Origin: an uncultured Eubacteriales bacterium
GTDB lineage: Bacteria > Bacillota > Clostridia > Oscillospirales > Oscillospiraceae
DNA: 36,106 nt
Assembly (NCBI GenBank): GCA_900316255.1
Contig: ONCI01000007.1
Coordinates: forward strand, 1 to 36,106
Direction: 5' to 3'
Part shown: in pieces, positions 17,166 to 23,807 of the stretch
Position numbering within the stretch: the stretch's first letter is position 1
Layout: each line of letters begins with the position of its first letter
Notes under the pieces: model-generated
The model's database searches: none
What the model saw: the letters and a program-made list of their open reading frames with translations, nothing else
Told to the model about the DNA's origin: nothing
Translations under genes and position numbers: made by a program

Positions 17166-18164
17166 ATGACGAAACTGGATTATCGGGATATGTGGGTCTT
17201 TCTCGAACAGGAGCAGGGGCAGGTCTTGCCGGTCTCCCTGGAGCTGCTGTGCGAGGCGCGAAAGCTCTGCGACGCCGCGGGAGAGAAGCTCTGGGCCGTG
17301 GCGGTGGGGGAGCTGAACGCGAACGAAGCGGAGAAGGTCCGTGCCTGCGGCACGGACCGGATCCTCCGGGTCACGGGCAGCGGCTATGAGCCCTTCAGCG
17401 TGGACGCCTACACCGAGCTCTTTACCCAGCTCTGCCGGAAGTACCGCCCCTCGGCGGTCTTCGTGGGCGGCACCATCCGCGGGCGGGATTTTGCGCCCCG
17501 CTTCGCCTGCCGCCTGCCCACCGGCTGCACCTCCGACGCAACCGAGCTGGTCTACGACCCCAAAACGGGGGACATCGAATTCATCGAGCCCGCCGTGGGC
17601 GGCAAGATGATGGCGGTGATCACGGTGCCGGTGATGCGCCCCCAGGTGGGCACCATCCGCCCTGGAACCTTCCGCTATGCCCCCGCGGGGGAGCGACCCT
17701 GCGAGCTTCTGGAGGAACACATCGACTTTCCCGCGGAGCGGATCCGCACCCGGGTGCTGGACTACGTCCCCAATGAGGATGACGAGAGCCTGAACATTGC
17801 GGACGCCGATGTCATCGTCTGCGTGGGCAACGCCGTGAAGGCGGACTCCCTGCCCAAATACCGGGAGCTGGCCCGGCGCTTCGGAGGGAAGCTTGCCTGT
17901 ACCAGGCCGGTCTTCGACCGGGGACTGCTGCCTTTCCGGTTGGTGATCGGTCAGTCCGGCACGGTGGTGAAGCCGAAGCTCCTCTTCTCCTTCGGCGTCT
18001 CCGGCGCGGTGAACCACGTGACGGGCATCACCGATTCCGAGCGGATCGTGGCCGTGAACAAGGACCCGGAGGCCGCCATCTTCCACTACTGTGATTACGG
18101 CGTCGTGGGGGACATGGACGAGGTCTGCGAGGCGCTGCTGGCGCAGACGGAAGGGAAGGGCTGA
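17166..18164 (+). CDS. etfA: Electron transfer flavoprotein alpha subunit
   Basis: A 332-residue EtfA with the N-terminal Etf domain and the C-terminal FAD-binding domain, in which IGQSGTVVKPKLLFSFGVSG, VNKDPEAAIFHYCDYGVVGD match the family signature. It lacks the N-terminal ferredoxin-like extension found in longer relatives such as LctC or CarE, so any ferredoxin contact must rely on the core subunits. GAGGAGGG ribosome site 5' of the ATG. Last gene of the three-gene operon; a 16-bp imperfect hairpin follows. Confidence 0.93.
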   Translation: MTKLDYRDMWVFLEQEQGQVLPVSLELLCEARKLCDAAGEKLWAVAVGELNANEAEKVRACGTDRILRVTGSGYEPFSVDAYTELFTQLCRKYRPSAVFVGGTIRGRDFAPRFACRLPTGCTSDATELVYDPKTGDIEFIEPAVGGKMMAVITVPVMRPQVGTIRPGTFRYAPAGERPCELLEEHIDFPAERIRTRVLDYVPNEDDESLNIADADVIVCVGNAVKADSLPKYRELARRFGGKLACTRPVFDRGLLPFRLVIGQSGTVVKPKLLFSFGVSGAVNHVTGITDSERIVAVNKDPEAAIFHYCDYGVVGDMDEVCEALLAQTEGKG

Positions 18165-18182
18165 TACGATCCCGTGCCATGA

Positions 18183-18221
18183 GCGGCAGCTCTCCGTGAT
18201 GAACTCACGGAAAGCTGCCGC
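18183..18221 (+). terminator. Hairpin after etfA, possible terminator
   Basis: GCGGCAGCT and TCCGTGA pair with TCACGGA and AGCTGCCGC around a 5-base loop with one mismatch. There is no T run, so termination would be weak or the hairpin may only protect the 3' end. Confidence 0.55.
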
Positions 18222-18262
18222 ATTGCGCAGAGGGAGAGCATGTAAAAAAATGAAAAAAACTC

Positions 18263-18291
18263 TTGACAAATGCAGAAAGATTGTGTACAAT
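18263..18291 (+). promoter_or_regulatory. Strong promoter of the glutathione peroxidase gene
   Basis: Consensus TTGACA (18263-18268), 17-bp spacer and TACAAT (18286-18291), 33 bases before the start codon. Confidence 0.9.
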
Positions 18292-18300
18292 CAAATTGTA
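18286..18300. promoter_or_regulatory. OhrR/MarR-like operator over the -10 box
   Basis: TACAATCAAATTGTA is a perfect 6-3-6 inverted repeat covering the -10 hexamer and the likely transcription start. It closely resembles the operator of the organic-peroxide sensor OhrR of Bacillus (TACAATT/AATTGTA half sites). No MarR-family gene lies in the window. Confidence 0.6.
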
Positions 18301-18323
18301 ATAAATATTTAGGAGGTTTTCTC

Positions 18324-18866
18324 ATGTCTCTCTATGATTATTCCGTCAAAGATCGCACTGGCAATGAAGTTTCTCTGGAGCAGTACCGGGGCAGGGTGGT
18401 CCTGGTGGTGAACACCGCCACCGGCTGCGGCTTCACCCCCCAGTACAAGGAGCTGGAGGAGATGTATGAAAAGTACCACGATCAGGGCCTGGAGATCCTG
18501 GACATCCCCTGCAACCAGTTTGCCGGCCAGACCCCCGGCACCGATGAGGAGATCCACGAGTTCTGCACCCTGCGCTACAACACCCAGTTCCCCCAGATGA
18601 AGAAGTCCGAGGTCAGCGGCGAGAACGAGCTGCCCCTCTACACCTGGCTCAAGTCCCAGAAGGGCTTTGCGGGCTTCGGCCACGGCCCCATGGCCCTGGC
18701 CATGAGCGCCATGCTCAAGAAGATCGACAAGGACTACAAGAACAACCCCGCCATCAAGTGGAACTTCACCAAGTTCCTGGTGGGCCGGGACGGGGAAGTG
18801 GTGGAACGCTTCGAGCCCACCGAGAGCATGAAGAAGGTGGAAGAGGCCACCGCCAAGCAGCTCTGA
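18324..18866 (+). CDS. Glutathione peroxidase family thiol peroxidase
   Basis: A 180-residue GPx/BtuE-type peroxidase. The catalytic cysteine is Cys35 in NTATGCGFTPQY, an ordinary TGC codon rather than selenocysteine. Gln65 (PCNQFAGQ) and the Trp-Asn pair in KWNFTKFLV complete the usual active site. The protein is probably reduced by thioredoxin, as for most bacterial Cys-type members, and detoxifies hydrogen or organic peroxides in the cytoplasm. Perfect AGGAGG ribosome site 7 bases upstream. Single-gene unit with its own promoter, operator and terminator; the OhrR-like operator fits a peroxide-inducible gene. Confidence 0.93.
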   Translation: MSLYDYSVKDRTGNEVSLEQYRGRVVLVVNTATGCGFTPQYKELEEMYEKYHDQGLEILDIPCNQFAGQTPGTDEEIHEFCTLRYNTQFPQMKKSEVSGENELPLYTWLKSQKGFAGFGHGPMALAMSAMLKKIDKDYKNNPAIKWNFTKFLVGRDGEVVERFEPTESMKKVEEATAKQL

Positions 18867-18952
18867 GTCCACGGTTTCTGAGGCTTCCCTCAAACCTTTC
18901 CGAACGATCGTTTTCTCCTTTTTTTCCAAATCGCATCCCTCTGACCCAAAGC

Positions 18953-18986
18953 CGGGCGGAGCCGCAGCAGCGGCTCCGCCCGTTTT
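18953..18986 (+). terminator. Rho-independent terminator after the peroxidase gene
   Basis: Perfect 13-bp stem CGGGCGGAGCCGC with its complement around an AGCA loop, followed by TTTT. Confidence 0.9.
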
Positions 18987-18989
18987 GCG

Positions 18990-19510
18990 TCTCCCGCAGC
19001 CCATGCCTTCTCCTTGAGGAGAAGGTGCCCTGTAGCGCCGAGCATTGCTCGGCGGCACACTGGGGCGGATGAGGTGTTATGGTCTCGCGTTGCAAAGGAG
19101 GCGCCACCGCGTAGGGAGCGATCCCCGGTGTCGCTCCGTCCTCCTGGCCCGCGTTTTACCGTAGGGGAGGGCCTTGCGCCCTCCCGGCAAGAATGGGCTT
19201 CGATATTCATGAACGGATGGGCGAATACGTGCACGGCTGCAGATTCGCCGTACGTTTTCTCGTGTCCGATCGCTTGCTGTCTGGGGACCCCCTATCGGCC
19301 TTCGGCCACTTCCCCCGGAGGGGGAAGCAAGGGCCGCCGAGGGCGTCGGCCCCTACGGCGAGGACCTCATCCGGCGCTTCGCGCCACCTTCCCCGTGCGC
19401 GGGGAAGGCTTTGTGCCGCCGCTGTCGGGATCCTTCGTCGGCCAGCAAAGCTTGGAGCGTCGCGCGCTTCCTGCGCGTCGGGATGCTCCTCAGGATGACA
19501 GCGAGGGGCC
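18990..19510. repeat. Intergenic repeat cluster 1
   Basis: No gene is credible here. Pieces recur elsewhere in the window: CCTTCTCCTTGAGGAGAAGG (19007-19026), a GTAG-linked CGCCGAGCATTGCTCGGCG palindrome (19032-19054) leading to GGGGCGGATGAGGTGT, GTAGGGGAGGGCCTTGCGCC (19161-19180), a GGCGAAT/ATTCGCC hairpin (19220-19249), and a 46-base block at 19289-19334 identical to 26010-26055. From about 19430 to 19500 lies a GGATCC...GGATGACA-type repeat. Confidence 0.8.
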
Positions 19511-19558
19511 CTCACGCGATTCCGAATTTCCCCTTTGTGCACGGCTCCGGGAAAAGAC

Positions 19559-19587
19559 TTGCATGGAGAAGGGGAATCTGCTATCAT
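19559..19587 (+). promoter_or_regulatory. Promoter of the Lar-like gene
   Basis: TTGCAT (19559-19564) and TATCAT (19582-19587), spacer 17 bp. An in-frame ATG at 19563 lies inside the -35 box, which argues against its use as a start. Confidence 0.65.
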
Positions 19588-19622
19588 ACAGGCAGCGAAA
19601 CCAATACAGGAGGAGAGAAGCC

Positions 19623-19847
19623 TTGAGCATTCATGAGGAGCTGGAGCTGCAGGACTGCCCCTACTGCGGGGGAGCCGGCCTGCTGGAAGAGGAAAACGGC
19701 TGGTGCTGGTATGTGATGTGCATGGACTGCGGCGCGCAGACCGGCCATTTTGAGTACCGCACGCCCGCGGAGCGCCGTGAGGCCGCCGAAAAGGCCGCCT
19801 ATGTCTGGAACATCGGCAAGGTGGTCCGCAGCGACATCGGCGAATAA
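19623..19847 (+). CDS. Small Lar-family (restriction alleviation-like) zinc-ribbon protein
   Basis: A 74-residue protein with two CxxC pairs: LQDCPYCGGAG and VMCMDCGAQT, spaced as in the Lar restriction-alleviation-like family, followed by a basic/acidic helix ending in AAYVWNIGK, matching the conserved C-terminal WN. It probably binds one zinc ion. A TTG start at 19623 is chosen because a GGAGGAGAG ribosome site lies 7 bases upstream. In phages Lar-like proteins moderate type I restriction; here no prophage or restriction genes are nearby, so the function is unknown. It stands alone between two repeat-rich or structured gaps. Confidence 0.75.
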   Translation: MSIHEELELQDCPYCGGAGLLEEENGWCWYVMCMDCGAQTGHFEYRTPAERREAAEKAAYVWNIGKVVRSDIGE

Positions 19848-19862
19848 AAAAGCGAGGCAGCC

Positions 19863-19922
19863 TGCCGGGAAAGACGCCGGGGCGGATTCGGGAACGGATC
19901 CGCCCCGGCGGCTTTCCCGGCA
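19863..19922. repeat. Long near-perfect hairpin after the Lar-like gene
   Basis: Arms of 23-26 bases (TGCCGGGAAAG then CGCCGGGGCGGAT, with one A/G mismatch) around a short loop, 15 bases past the stop. No T run follows. It may end transcription or be another intergenic repeat unit. Confidence 0.75.
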
Positions 19923-19961
19923 GCGTCCGGCTTCTGCTCCCACGGAAAAAAGAAAGCGGGC

Positions 19962-19990
19962 TTGACAAAAGCGGTTAGATGTGTTAAACT
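19962..19990 (+). promoter_or_regulatory. Promoter of a possible small RNA
   Basis: Consensus TTGACA (19962-19967), 17-bp spacer and TAAACT (19985-19990), with no start codon and ribosome site pair in the following 130 bases. TTAGAT (19975-19980) and ATCTAA (20009-20014) flank the start region and could be an operator. Confidence 0.75.
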
Positions 19991-19996
19991 GCGTTC

Positions 19997-20131
19997 GTAA
20001 GTTAAAGATATCTAATCACAAGAGCGGCCTTTCCGGCCGCGCAGACCTCTCTTCACAAGGAATCTCTCTCTCCCTCCTGCGGCGGTACAGGGTGCGGCAG
20101 GCACCCGCCCCTGTACCGCCGCTATTATTTT
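19997..20131 (+). ncRNA. Putative small structured RNA
   Basis: About 135 bases between a consensus promoter and a terminator-like hairpin. It contains a perfect GCGGCC-TTTCC-GGCCGC hairpin (20024-20040), a pyrimidine-rich single-stranded stretch with CTCTCTCTCCCTCCTGC (20064-20080), which could pair with ribosome binding sites, then the terminal hairpin. No known RNA family is recognised. It could instead be a leader of the gene at 20390, but that gene has its own strong promoter. Confidence 0.5.
20079..20131 (+). terminator. Terminator-like hairpin of the possible small RNA
   Basis: Perfect 14-bp stem GCGGCGGTACAGGG (20079-20092) with CCCTGTACCGCCGC (20109-20122), followed by TATTATTTT. 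An alternative inner GGGTGC/GCACCC pairing exists. Confidence 0.75.
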
Positions 20132-20302
20132 GCGCAGGCGGAAAGAGCGCCAAGACTCGCGCTGCCGGCTCCGACCGAGACTCCGGCGGGACCGGGCGGC
20201 AGGTCGATCCGGCGCGATCTCAGGCTCTCTCACGAAAAAGCGTGGGGGAGCTTTCTGCTTTGCGGAGAGAGCCGGAAAATGGGCGGGCACCCTTTATCGA
20301 AC
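20132..20302. other. Gap with a second foldable segment
   Basis: No gene seen. GGCTCTCTC (20223-20231) can pair with GAGAGAGCC (20265-20273), enclosing CACG-AAAAAG-CGTG, so a branched structure is possible. It lies before the promoter of the next gene. Confidence 0.45.
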
Positions 20303-20331
20303 TTGACAAGACAGATGCGGCGCGCTATACT
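20303..20331 (+). promoter_or_regulatory. Promoter of the membrane protein gene at 20390
   Basis: TTGACA (20303-20308), 17-bp spacer, TATACT (20326-20331), followed by a T-rich start region; 59 bases to the start codon. Confidence 0.9.
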
Positions 20332-20389
20332 TTTTTTGTGAAAACTACACGAGGACAAGCCGCAAAACCGGGGAGAAAGGGGACAGAGC

Positions 20390-21064
20390 ATGCGAGATTT
20401 CCTGCTGCAAAACGGGCCGATCCTGGCCTGGACCATCACGGCCTTTCACGCGCTGATCCTGGTCCTTGCCCTCCGCGGTTTCCGGAAGACGCGGGAGCCG
20501 CTCTATCTGCTGCTGACGCTGCTCTGCTTCGGGCTCTGCTATGACGCGCTGATCCAGGCGCTGGGCACAGCCCTGGGAGAGGGGAGCGCCCTGCGCTTTT
20601 TCAGCCGGTTCCGCTTCGTGTTCCACGGCGCGCTGATCCCGCTGCTGTTTCCCATCTGCGCCTACGGGCTGAACTTCCGCAAGCCCTGGAAGACAGCGGT
20701 CTGGGTCCTCACCGGGGCGGTGATCGTCCTGGGCATTGCGGAGGGCTTCGCCACCCAGCTGGTGCCGGAGTCCATGGCCGGCATCCTGCGCATGAAGTCC
20801 GGCGAGGGCACCCCCGGCTGGGCCCGGGGGGTGAGCATGCTGCTGGCCTTCGGCACCATCATCCCCGTGATCCTGGCCGGGATCGCCGCCTGGATCCGGC
20901 AGAAGACGCCGCTGCTGCTTCTGGCCGGCCTCCTGATGTTTGCCTTCGCGGCCCTCGGCCCCGCCACCGGCAACCTGGATCTGAACTTCCTCATCACCAT
21001 GTTCGGGGAGGTCTTCCTGGTCCTGTTCTTCCTGCTGTACGCCCGCAGGAAAGCGGCATCTTAA
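20390..21064 (+). CDS. Seven-helix membrane protein of unknown function
   Basis: A 224-residue protein, not recognised. It shows seven hydrophobic segments (about residues 8-30, 37-62, 75-95, 103-126, 143-165, 170-191 and 196-220) joined by short loops. The longest polar loop is between helices 4 and 5. The C-terminus is short and basic (YARRKAAS). No signal peptide cleavage or catalytic motif is apparent. It is preceded by GGAGAAAGGGG and a strong promoter, and is followed after 43 bases by the flavin protein operon with no terminator between, so it may be co-transcribed with it. Confidence 0.8.
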   Translation: MRDFLLQNGPILAWTITAFHALILVLALRGFRKTREPLYLLLTLLCFGLCYDALIQALGTALGEGSALRFFSRFRFVFHGALIPLLFPICAYGLNFRKPWKTAVWVLTGAVIVLGIAEGFATQLVPESMAGILRMKSGEGTPGWARGVSMLLAFGTIIPVILAGIAAWIRQKTPLLLLAGLLMFAFAALGPATGNLDLNFLITMFGEVFLVLFFLLYARRKAAS

Positions 21065-21107
21065 GGTGAAAGAATAATAAAATATATTTGGAAAGAGAGG
21101 AACGCCC

Positions 21108-22046
21108 ATGAGCAGCTTCAAAGACCTTCGCATCGTAGACAACTTCTACCAGACCAGCTCCTATTTCCCCATGCCCACCGTCATGATCTCCACCCTGGCG
21201 GAGGACGGCAGCACCTCGGTCGGCTCCTATTCCCTGTGCTTCCCCTACTACATCGCCGGCAAGGGCTACTATGCCATGGTGCTGGAGGCCCGCAACTCCT
21301 CCAACACGGCCCAGCATCTGCTGGCCGGCCGCAAGACCGTTGCCCTGAACTTCATGCCCGAGGGCCGGGGCTACCACAAGAAGATCGTGGCCCAGGGCTG
21401 GCCCGGCGACACCCCGGCGGAGAAGATGAAGAACTTCGGCTTCACCCTGGAGGACGGCCTCTGCATCCAGGAGGACCCCAAGACCCCGCGGCCCAAGGTG
21501 GTGGCGGAGGCCTATCAGGTCATGGAATGCACCTGGATGAGCGATCTGGAGAACGCGGAGGAGGACATCGGCCGCAAGCTGGTGGACGGCTGCTACCCGC
21601 CCCCCTACCGGAACTTCAACGGCATCACCACCCAGTACGGCGCCCACTTCATCCTGCGCATCGACAAGATGCTCATGAAGCCCAAGTATCACCAGAACAT
21701 CATTGACGGCGTGAAGGGCCGCCTCTGGCCCAACGCCCTCATCTGCCACGGCTACCGGGACAGCAAGAACTTCTGGTTCGCCCGCACTCCGCGCCCCATC
21801 CCGGAGCTGCTGCCCATCCGCAACGCCACCCTCTCCTCCGTGCGCTACGCCGCCGACCGCACCGATCCGGACGTGCACTTCACTGACGATGCCCTCCAGG
21901 TCATCCTGAACGTGCCGCGCATCTTCCTGCCCACGGTGCTGAAGGGCTGCGTGGCCTGGGCCAAGGAGCACGGCGTCACCGAGATCACCGAGAAAGAGAT
22001 GAAGATCATCAACGACAAGCGTTCCAAGGAAAAGGGCAAGGGCTGA
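21108..22046 (+). CDS. Flavin reductase-like split-barrel protein
   Basis: A 312-residue protein whose N-terminal half resembles the FMN-binding split barrel of flavin reductases: FPMPTVMISTLAEDGSTSVG, then an S-L-CFPYYI strand, NSSNTAQHLL and KTVALNF in the usual order. The C-terminal about 120 residues are an extension with conserved-looking WFARTPRPIPE and VPRIFLPTVLKG, not assigned. It is probably a soluble FMN-dependent oxidoreductase or electron donor. It leads a compact group with a membrane protein and a DUF1295 reductase (gaps 13 and 30 bases), suggesting that it feeds electrons to, or acts on the same substrate as, the membrane enzyme. Confidence 0.75.
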   Translation: MSSFKDLRIVDNFYQTSSYFPMPTVMISTLAEDGSTSVGSYSLCFPYYIAGKGYYAMVLEARNSSNTAQHLLAGRKTVALNFMPEGRGYHKKIVAQGWPGDTPAEKMKNFGFTLEDGLCIQEDPKTPRPKVVAEAYQVMECTWMSDLENAEEDIGRKLVDGCYPPPYRNFNGITTQYGAHFILRIDKMLMKPKYHQNIIDGVKGRLWPNALICHGYRDSKNFWFARTPRPIPELLPIRNATLSSVRYAADRTDPDVHFTDDALQVILNVPRIFLPTVLKGCVAWAKEHGVTEITEKEMKIINDKRSKEKGKG

Positions 22047-22059
22047 GGAGGAAAGGACC

Positions 22060-22677
22060 ATGACCTATGAATTCACGGTTCTGATGGGCCTTGTGGATTT
22101 CATCCCGGTGCTTCTCTTCGCCGTCAGCATGGTCCTGATGCAGCGGGATCTGTATAACAAGATGCCCAAATATTCCTTTGCCTGCTTTGCCGCCGGCACC
22201 ATCAACATCCTGATCTCCGGTTTCCTGAAGGCCCTCTGGAAAACCCTCTACGCCGCCGGCCTCTGCGATTTCCAGGTGCTGAACACCATGTTCCTGCCCA
22301 CCCAGTCTCTGGGCTTCCTGCTGGCGGGCCTTGGCATCATCCTGATGCTCACCAACCGGAAGAAAGCCGCTCTGTCCCTCGCCGCGCCTCCCGTTTTCAG
22401 CGGCAGCATCGTCTTCATCTCCATGATGGTGCTGGGCCTGGGGGCCATCTGCTCCTGCCTCGGCATCCTGGCGGCGAGAATGAAGAAAAAGGGCCTGATC
22501 CCCATCTTTGTGCTCTGCTTCTTCACCTATATGGCCATGGGCTATCTGGGATCCCGGGACAGCAATACCGCCGCCGCCAACTGGCTGGAACAGGGGGTCA
22601 ACACCCTGGGCCAGGTCCTGCTCCTCTGGGGCGTCCTGGGCCTGCACAGGGCCGGCCTCCGGGACTATCGTCTGTAA
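22060..22677 (+). CDS. Six-helix membrane protein in the DUF1295 operon
   Basis: A 205-residue hydrophobic protein, not recognised. Hydrophobic segments lie at about residues 6-28, 38-65, 82-102, 112-138, 146-165 and 175-200. No catalytic motif is evident. A GAGGAGGAAAGGA ribosome site overlaps the previous stop region, so translation is tightly coupled to the flavin protein. Position between a flavin protein and a lipid- or steroid-reductase-like enzyme suggests a membrane partner or an anchor. Confidence 0.8.
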   Translation: MTYEFTVLMGLVDFIPVLLFAVSMVLMQRDLYNKMPKYSFACFAAGTINILISGFLKALWKTLYAAGLCDFQVLNTMFLPTQSLGFLLAGLGIILMLTNRKKAALSLAAPPVFSGSIVFISMMVLGLGAICSCLGILAARMKKKGLIPIFVLCFFTYMAMGYLGSRDSNTAAANWLEQGVNTLGQVLLLWGVLGLHRAGLRDYRL

Positions 22678-22707
22678 TTTATTATTTTGGAAAGAAGGTA
22701 AACTGAC

Positions 22708-23517
22708 ATGTATCCTGCCTGGTTCTTCTGGCTCCTCTTCGCGCTGGCCATGCTGGTCAGCTCCATCGGCTTCAAAAACTACGTCTGGTTCATCTCCCTG
22801 GGCTACGGCTTCTCCATCGCCGCCGCCGGCATCCTGATGCTGATCCTCTTCCACGCCACCCTCACCCCCGGAACCATCCTCTGCTGCGTGATCTTCTTCC
22901 TCTACGGCTGCCGCCTGGGCGGCTACCTGGCCTACCGGGAACTGAAGAGTTCTTCCTACAAGAAGAACATGGTGGGCGAGATCAAGGACGGCAAGACCGT
23001 TCCCATGGGCGTGAAGCTGGCCATCTGGGTCACCTGCGCGCTGCTCTACGCCACCCAGGTCTCTCCCGTGTTCTACCGCATGTTCAACGCCACCCCCGAG
23101 ACCACGGACAATGCCTGGGTCTTCATCGGCGCTGTGATCATGGTCTGCGGCATCACGCTGGAGTCCGCCGCCGATATTCAGAAGAACATGGCCAAGAAGG
23201 TCAACCCCAAGCGCTGGGTGGACACCGGCCTCTTCCGCATCGTCCGCTGCCCCAACTACCTGGGTGAGATGATCTTCTGGACCGGCGTGCTGCTCTCCGG
23301 CATCGGCGCGGTGAAGGGCTGGCAGTGGCTGGTCTGCGCCCTGGGCTACAGCGGCATCATCTTCGTCATGTTCTCCGGCGCCCGCCGCCTGGAGGTCCGC
23401 CAGAACAAGCGCTACGGCAAGGATCCCGACTACCAGAAGTTCGTCAAGACCGTCCCCATCCTGCTGCCCTTCGTGCCTCTCTACAGCGTGGAGAAGTACA
23501 AGTGGCTGGTCGCCTGA
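22708..23517 (+). CDS. DUF1295 / steroid 5-alpha-reductase-like membrane enzyme
   Basis: A 269-residue integral membrane protein with about seven helices. The C-terminal half has the DUF1295 pattern: TLESAADIQK, then WVDTGLFRIVRCPNYLGE, and further on RRLEVRQNKRYGKDPDY before a hydrophobic proline-rich end. This region binds NADPH in steroid 5-alpha reductases. Most relatives read RHPNY, and here it is RCPNY. The enzyme may reduce a carbon-carbon double bond of a steroid, sterol or isoprenoid lipid; an isoprenylcysteine-methyltransferase-like activity is the alternative. Third gene of the flavin protein operon and followed by a terminator. Confidence 0.82.
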   Translation: MYPAWFFWLLFALAMLVSSIGFKNYVWFISLGYGFSIAAAGILMLILFHATLTPGTILCCVIFFLYGCRLGGYLAYRELKSSSYKKNMVGEIKDGKTVPMGVKLAIWVTCALLYATQVSPVFYRMFNATPETTDNAWVFIGAVIMVCGITLESAADIQKNMAKKVNPKRWVDTGLFRIVRCPNYLGEMIFWTGVLLSGIGAVKGWQWLVCALGYSGIIFVMFSGARRLEVRQNKRYGKDPDYQKFVKTVPILLPFVPLYSVEKYKWLVA

Positions 23518-23525
23518 GCTGAATA

Positions 23526-23562
23526 CTGGGATGTGAAAAGACTTTTTCACATCCCAGTTTTA
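23526..23562 (+). terminator. Rho-independent terminator after the DUF1295 gene
   Basis: 14-bp perfect stem CTGGGATGTGAAAA with its complement around a 4-base loop, followed by TTTTATAGTTTTT. Confidence 0.9.
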
Positions 23563-23803
23563 TAGTTTTTAGTTCTGAGTTTTTAGTTTTTAGGAAAGAC
23601 GATCAAAGAAGACAGACATGGAGGTAAAAGGATAAGTCTGTACAGAAAGGAAGACGGGAGTTTTTTCCGTGTTTCTTCCTGCTTCAGCGTAAAGAACGCT
23701 TTCTTTTCAACCGAAAAAACAAGCCAAAAACGCAAAAAGCGCTGTGAAAAAGCATTTTTCACAGCGCTTTTTGACTAAAAACTAGAAACTAAAAACTGGA
23801 AAC
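23563..23803. repeat. Inverted A/T-rich repeats bounding the gap before pckA
   Basis: TAGTTTTTAG-type units (23563-23593) are mirrored by CTAAAAACTAG and CTAAAAACTGG units (23774-23803). The 180 bases between hold no gene but include the terminator hairpin at 23734-23772. Confidence 0.6.
23734..23772 (-). terminator. Bidirectional terminator, serving pckA
   Basis: Perfect 18-bp stem AAAAAGCGCTGTGAAAAA with its complement around a GCA loop. Ends in a T run on either strand; lies 36 bases beyond the pckA stop. Confidence 0.9.
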
Positions 23804-23807
23804 TTTC

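Noticed and set aside
18324..18866. Selenocysteine-type glutathione peroxidase
   Set aside because: The catalytic codon is TGC (cysteine) and the frame contains no internal TGA.
18990..19510. Possible degenerate transposon with coding remains
   Set aside because: Only short palindromic modules are seen; no transposase fragment or clear target duplication was found.
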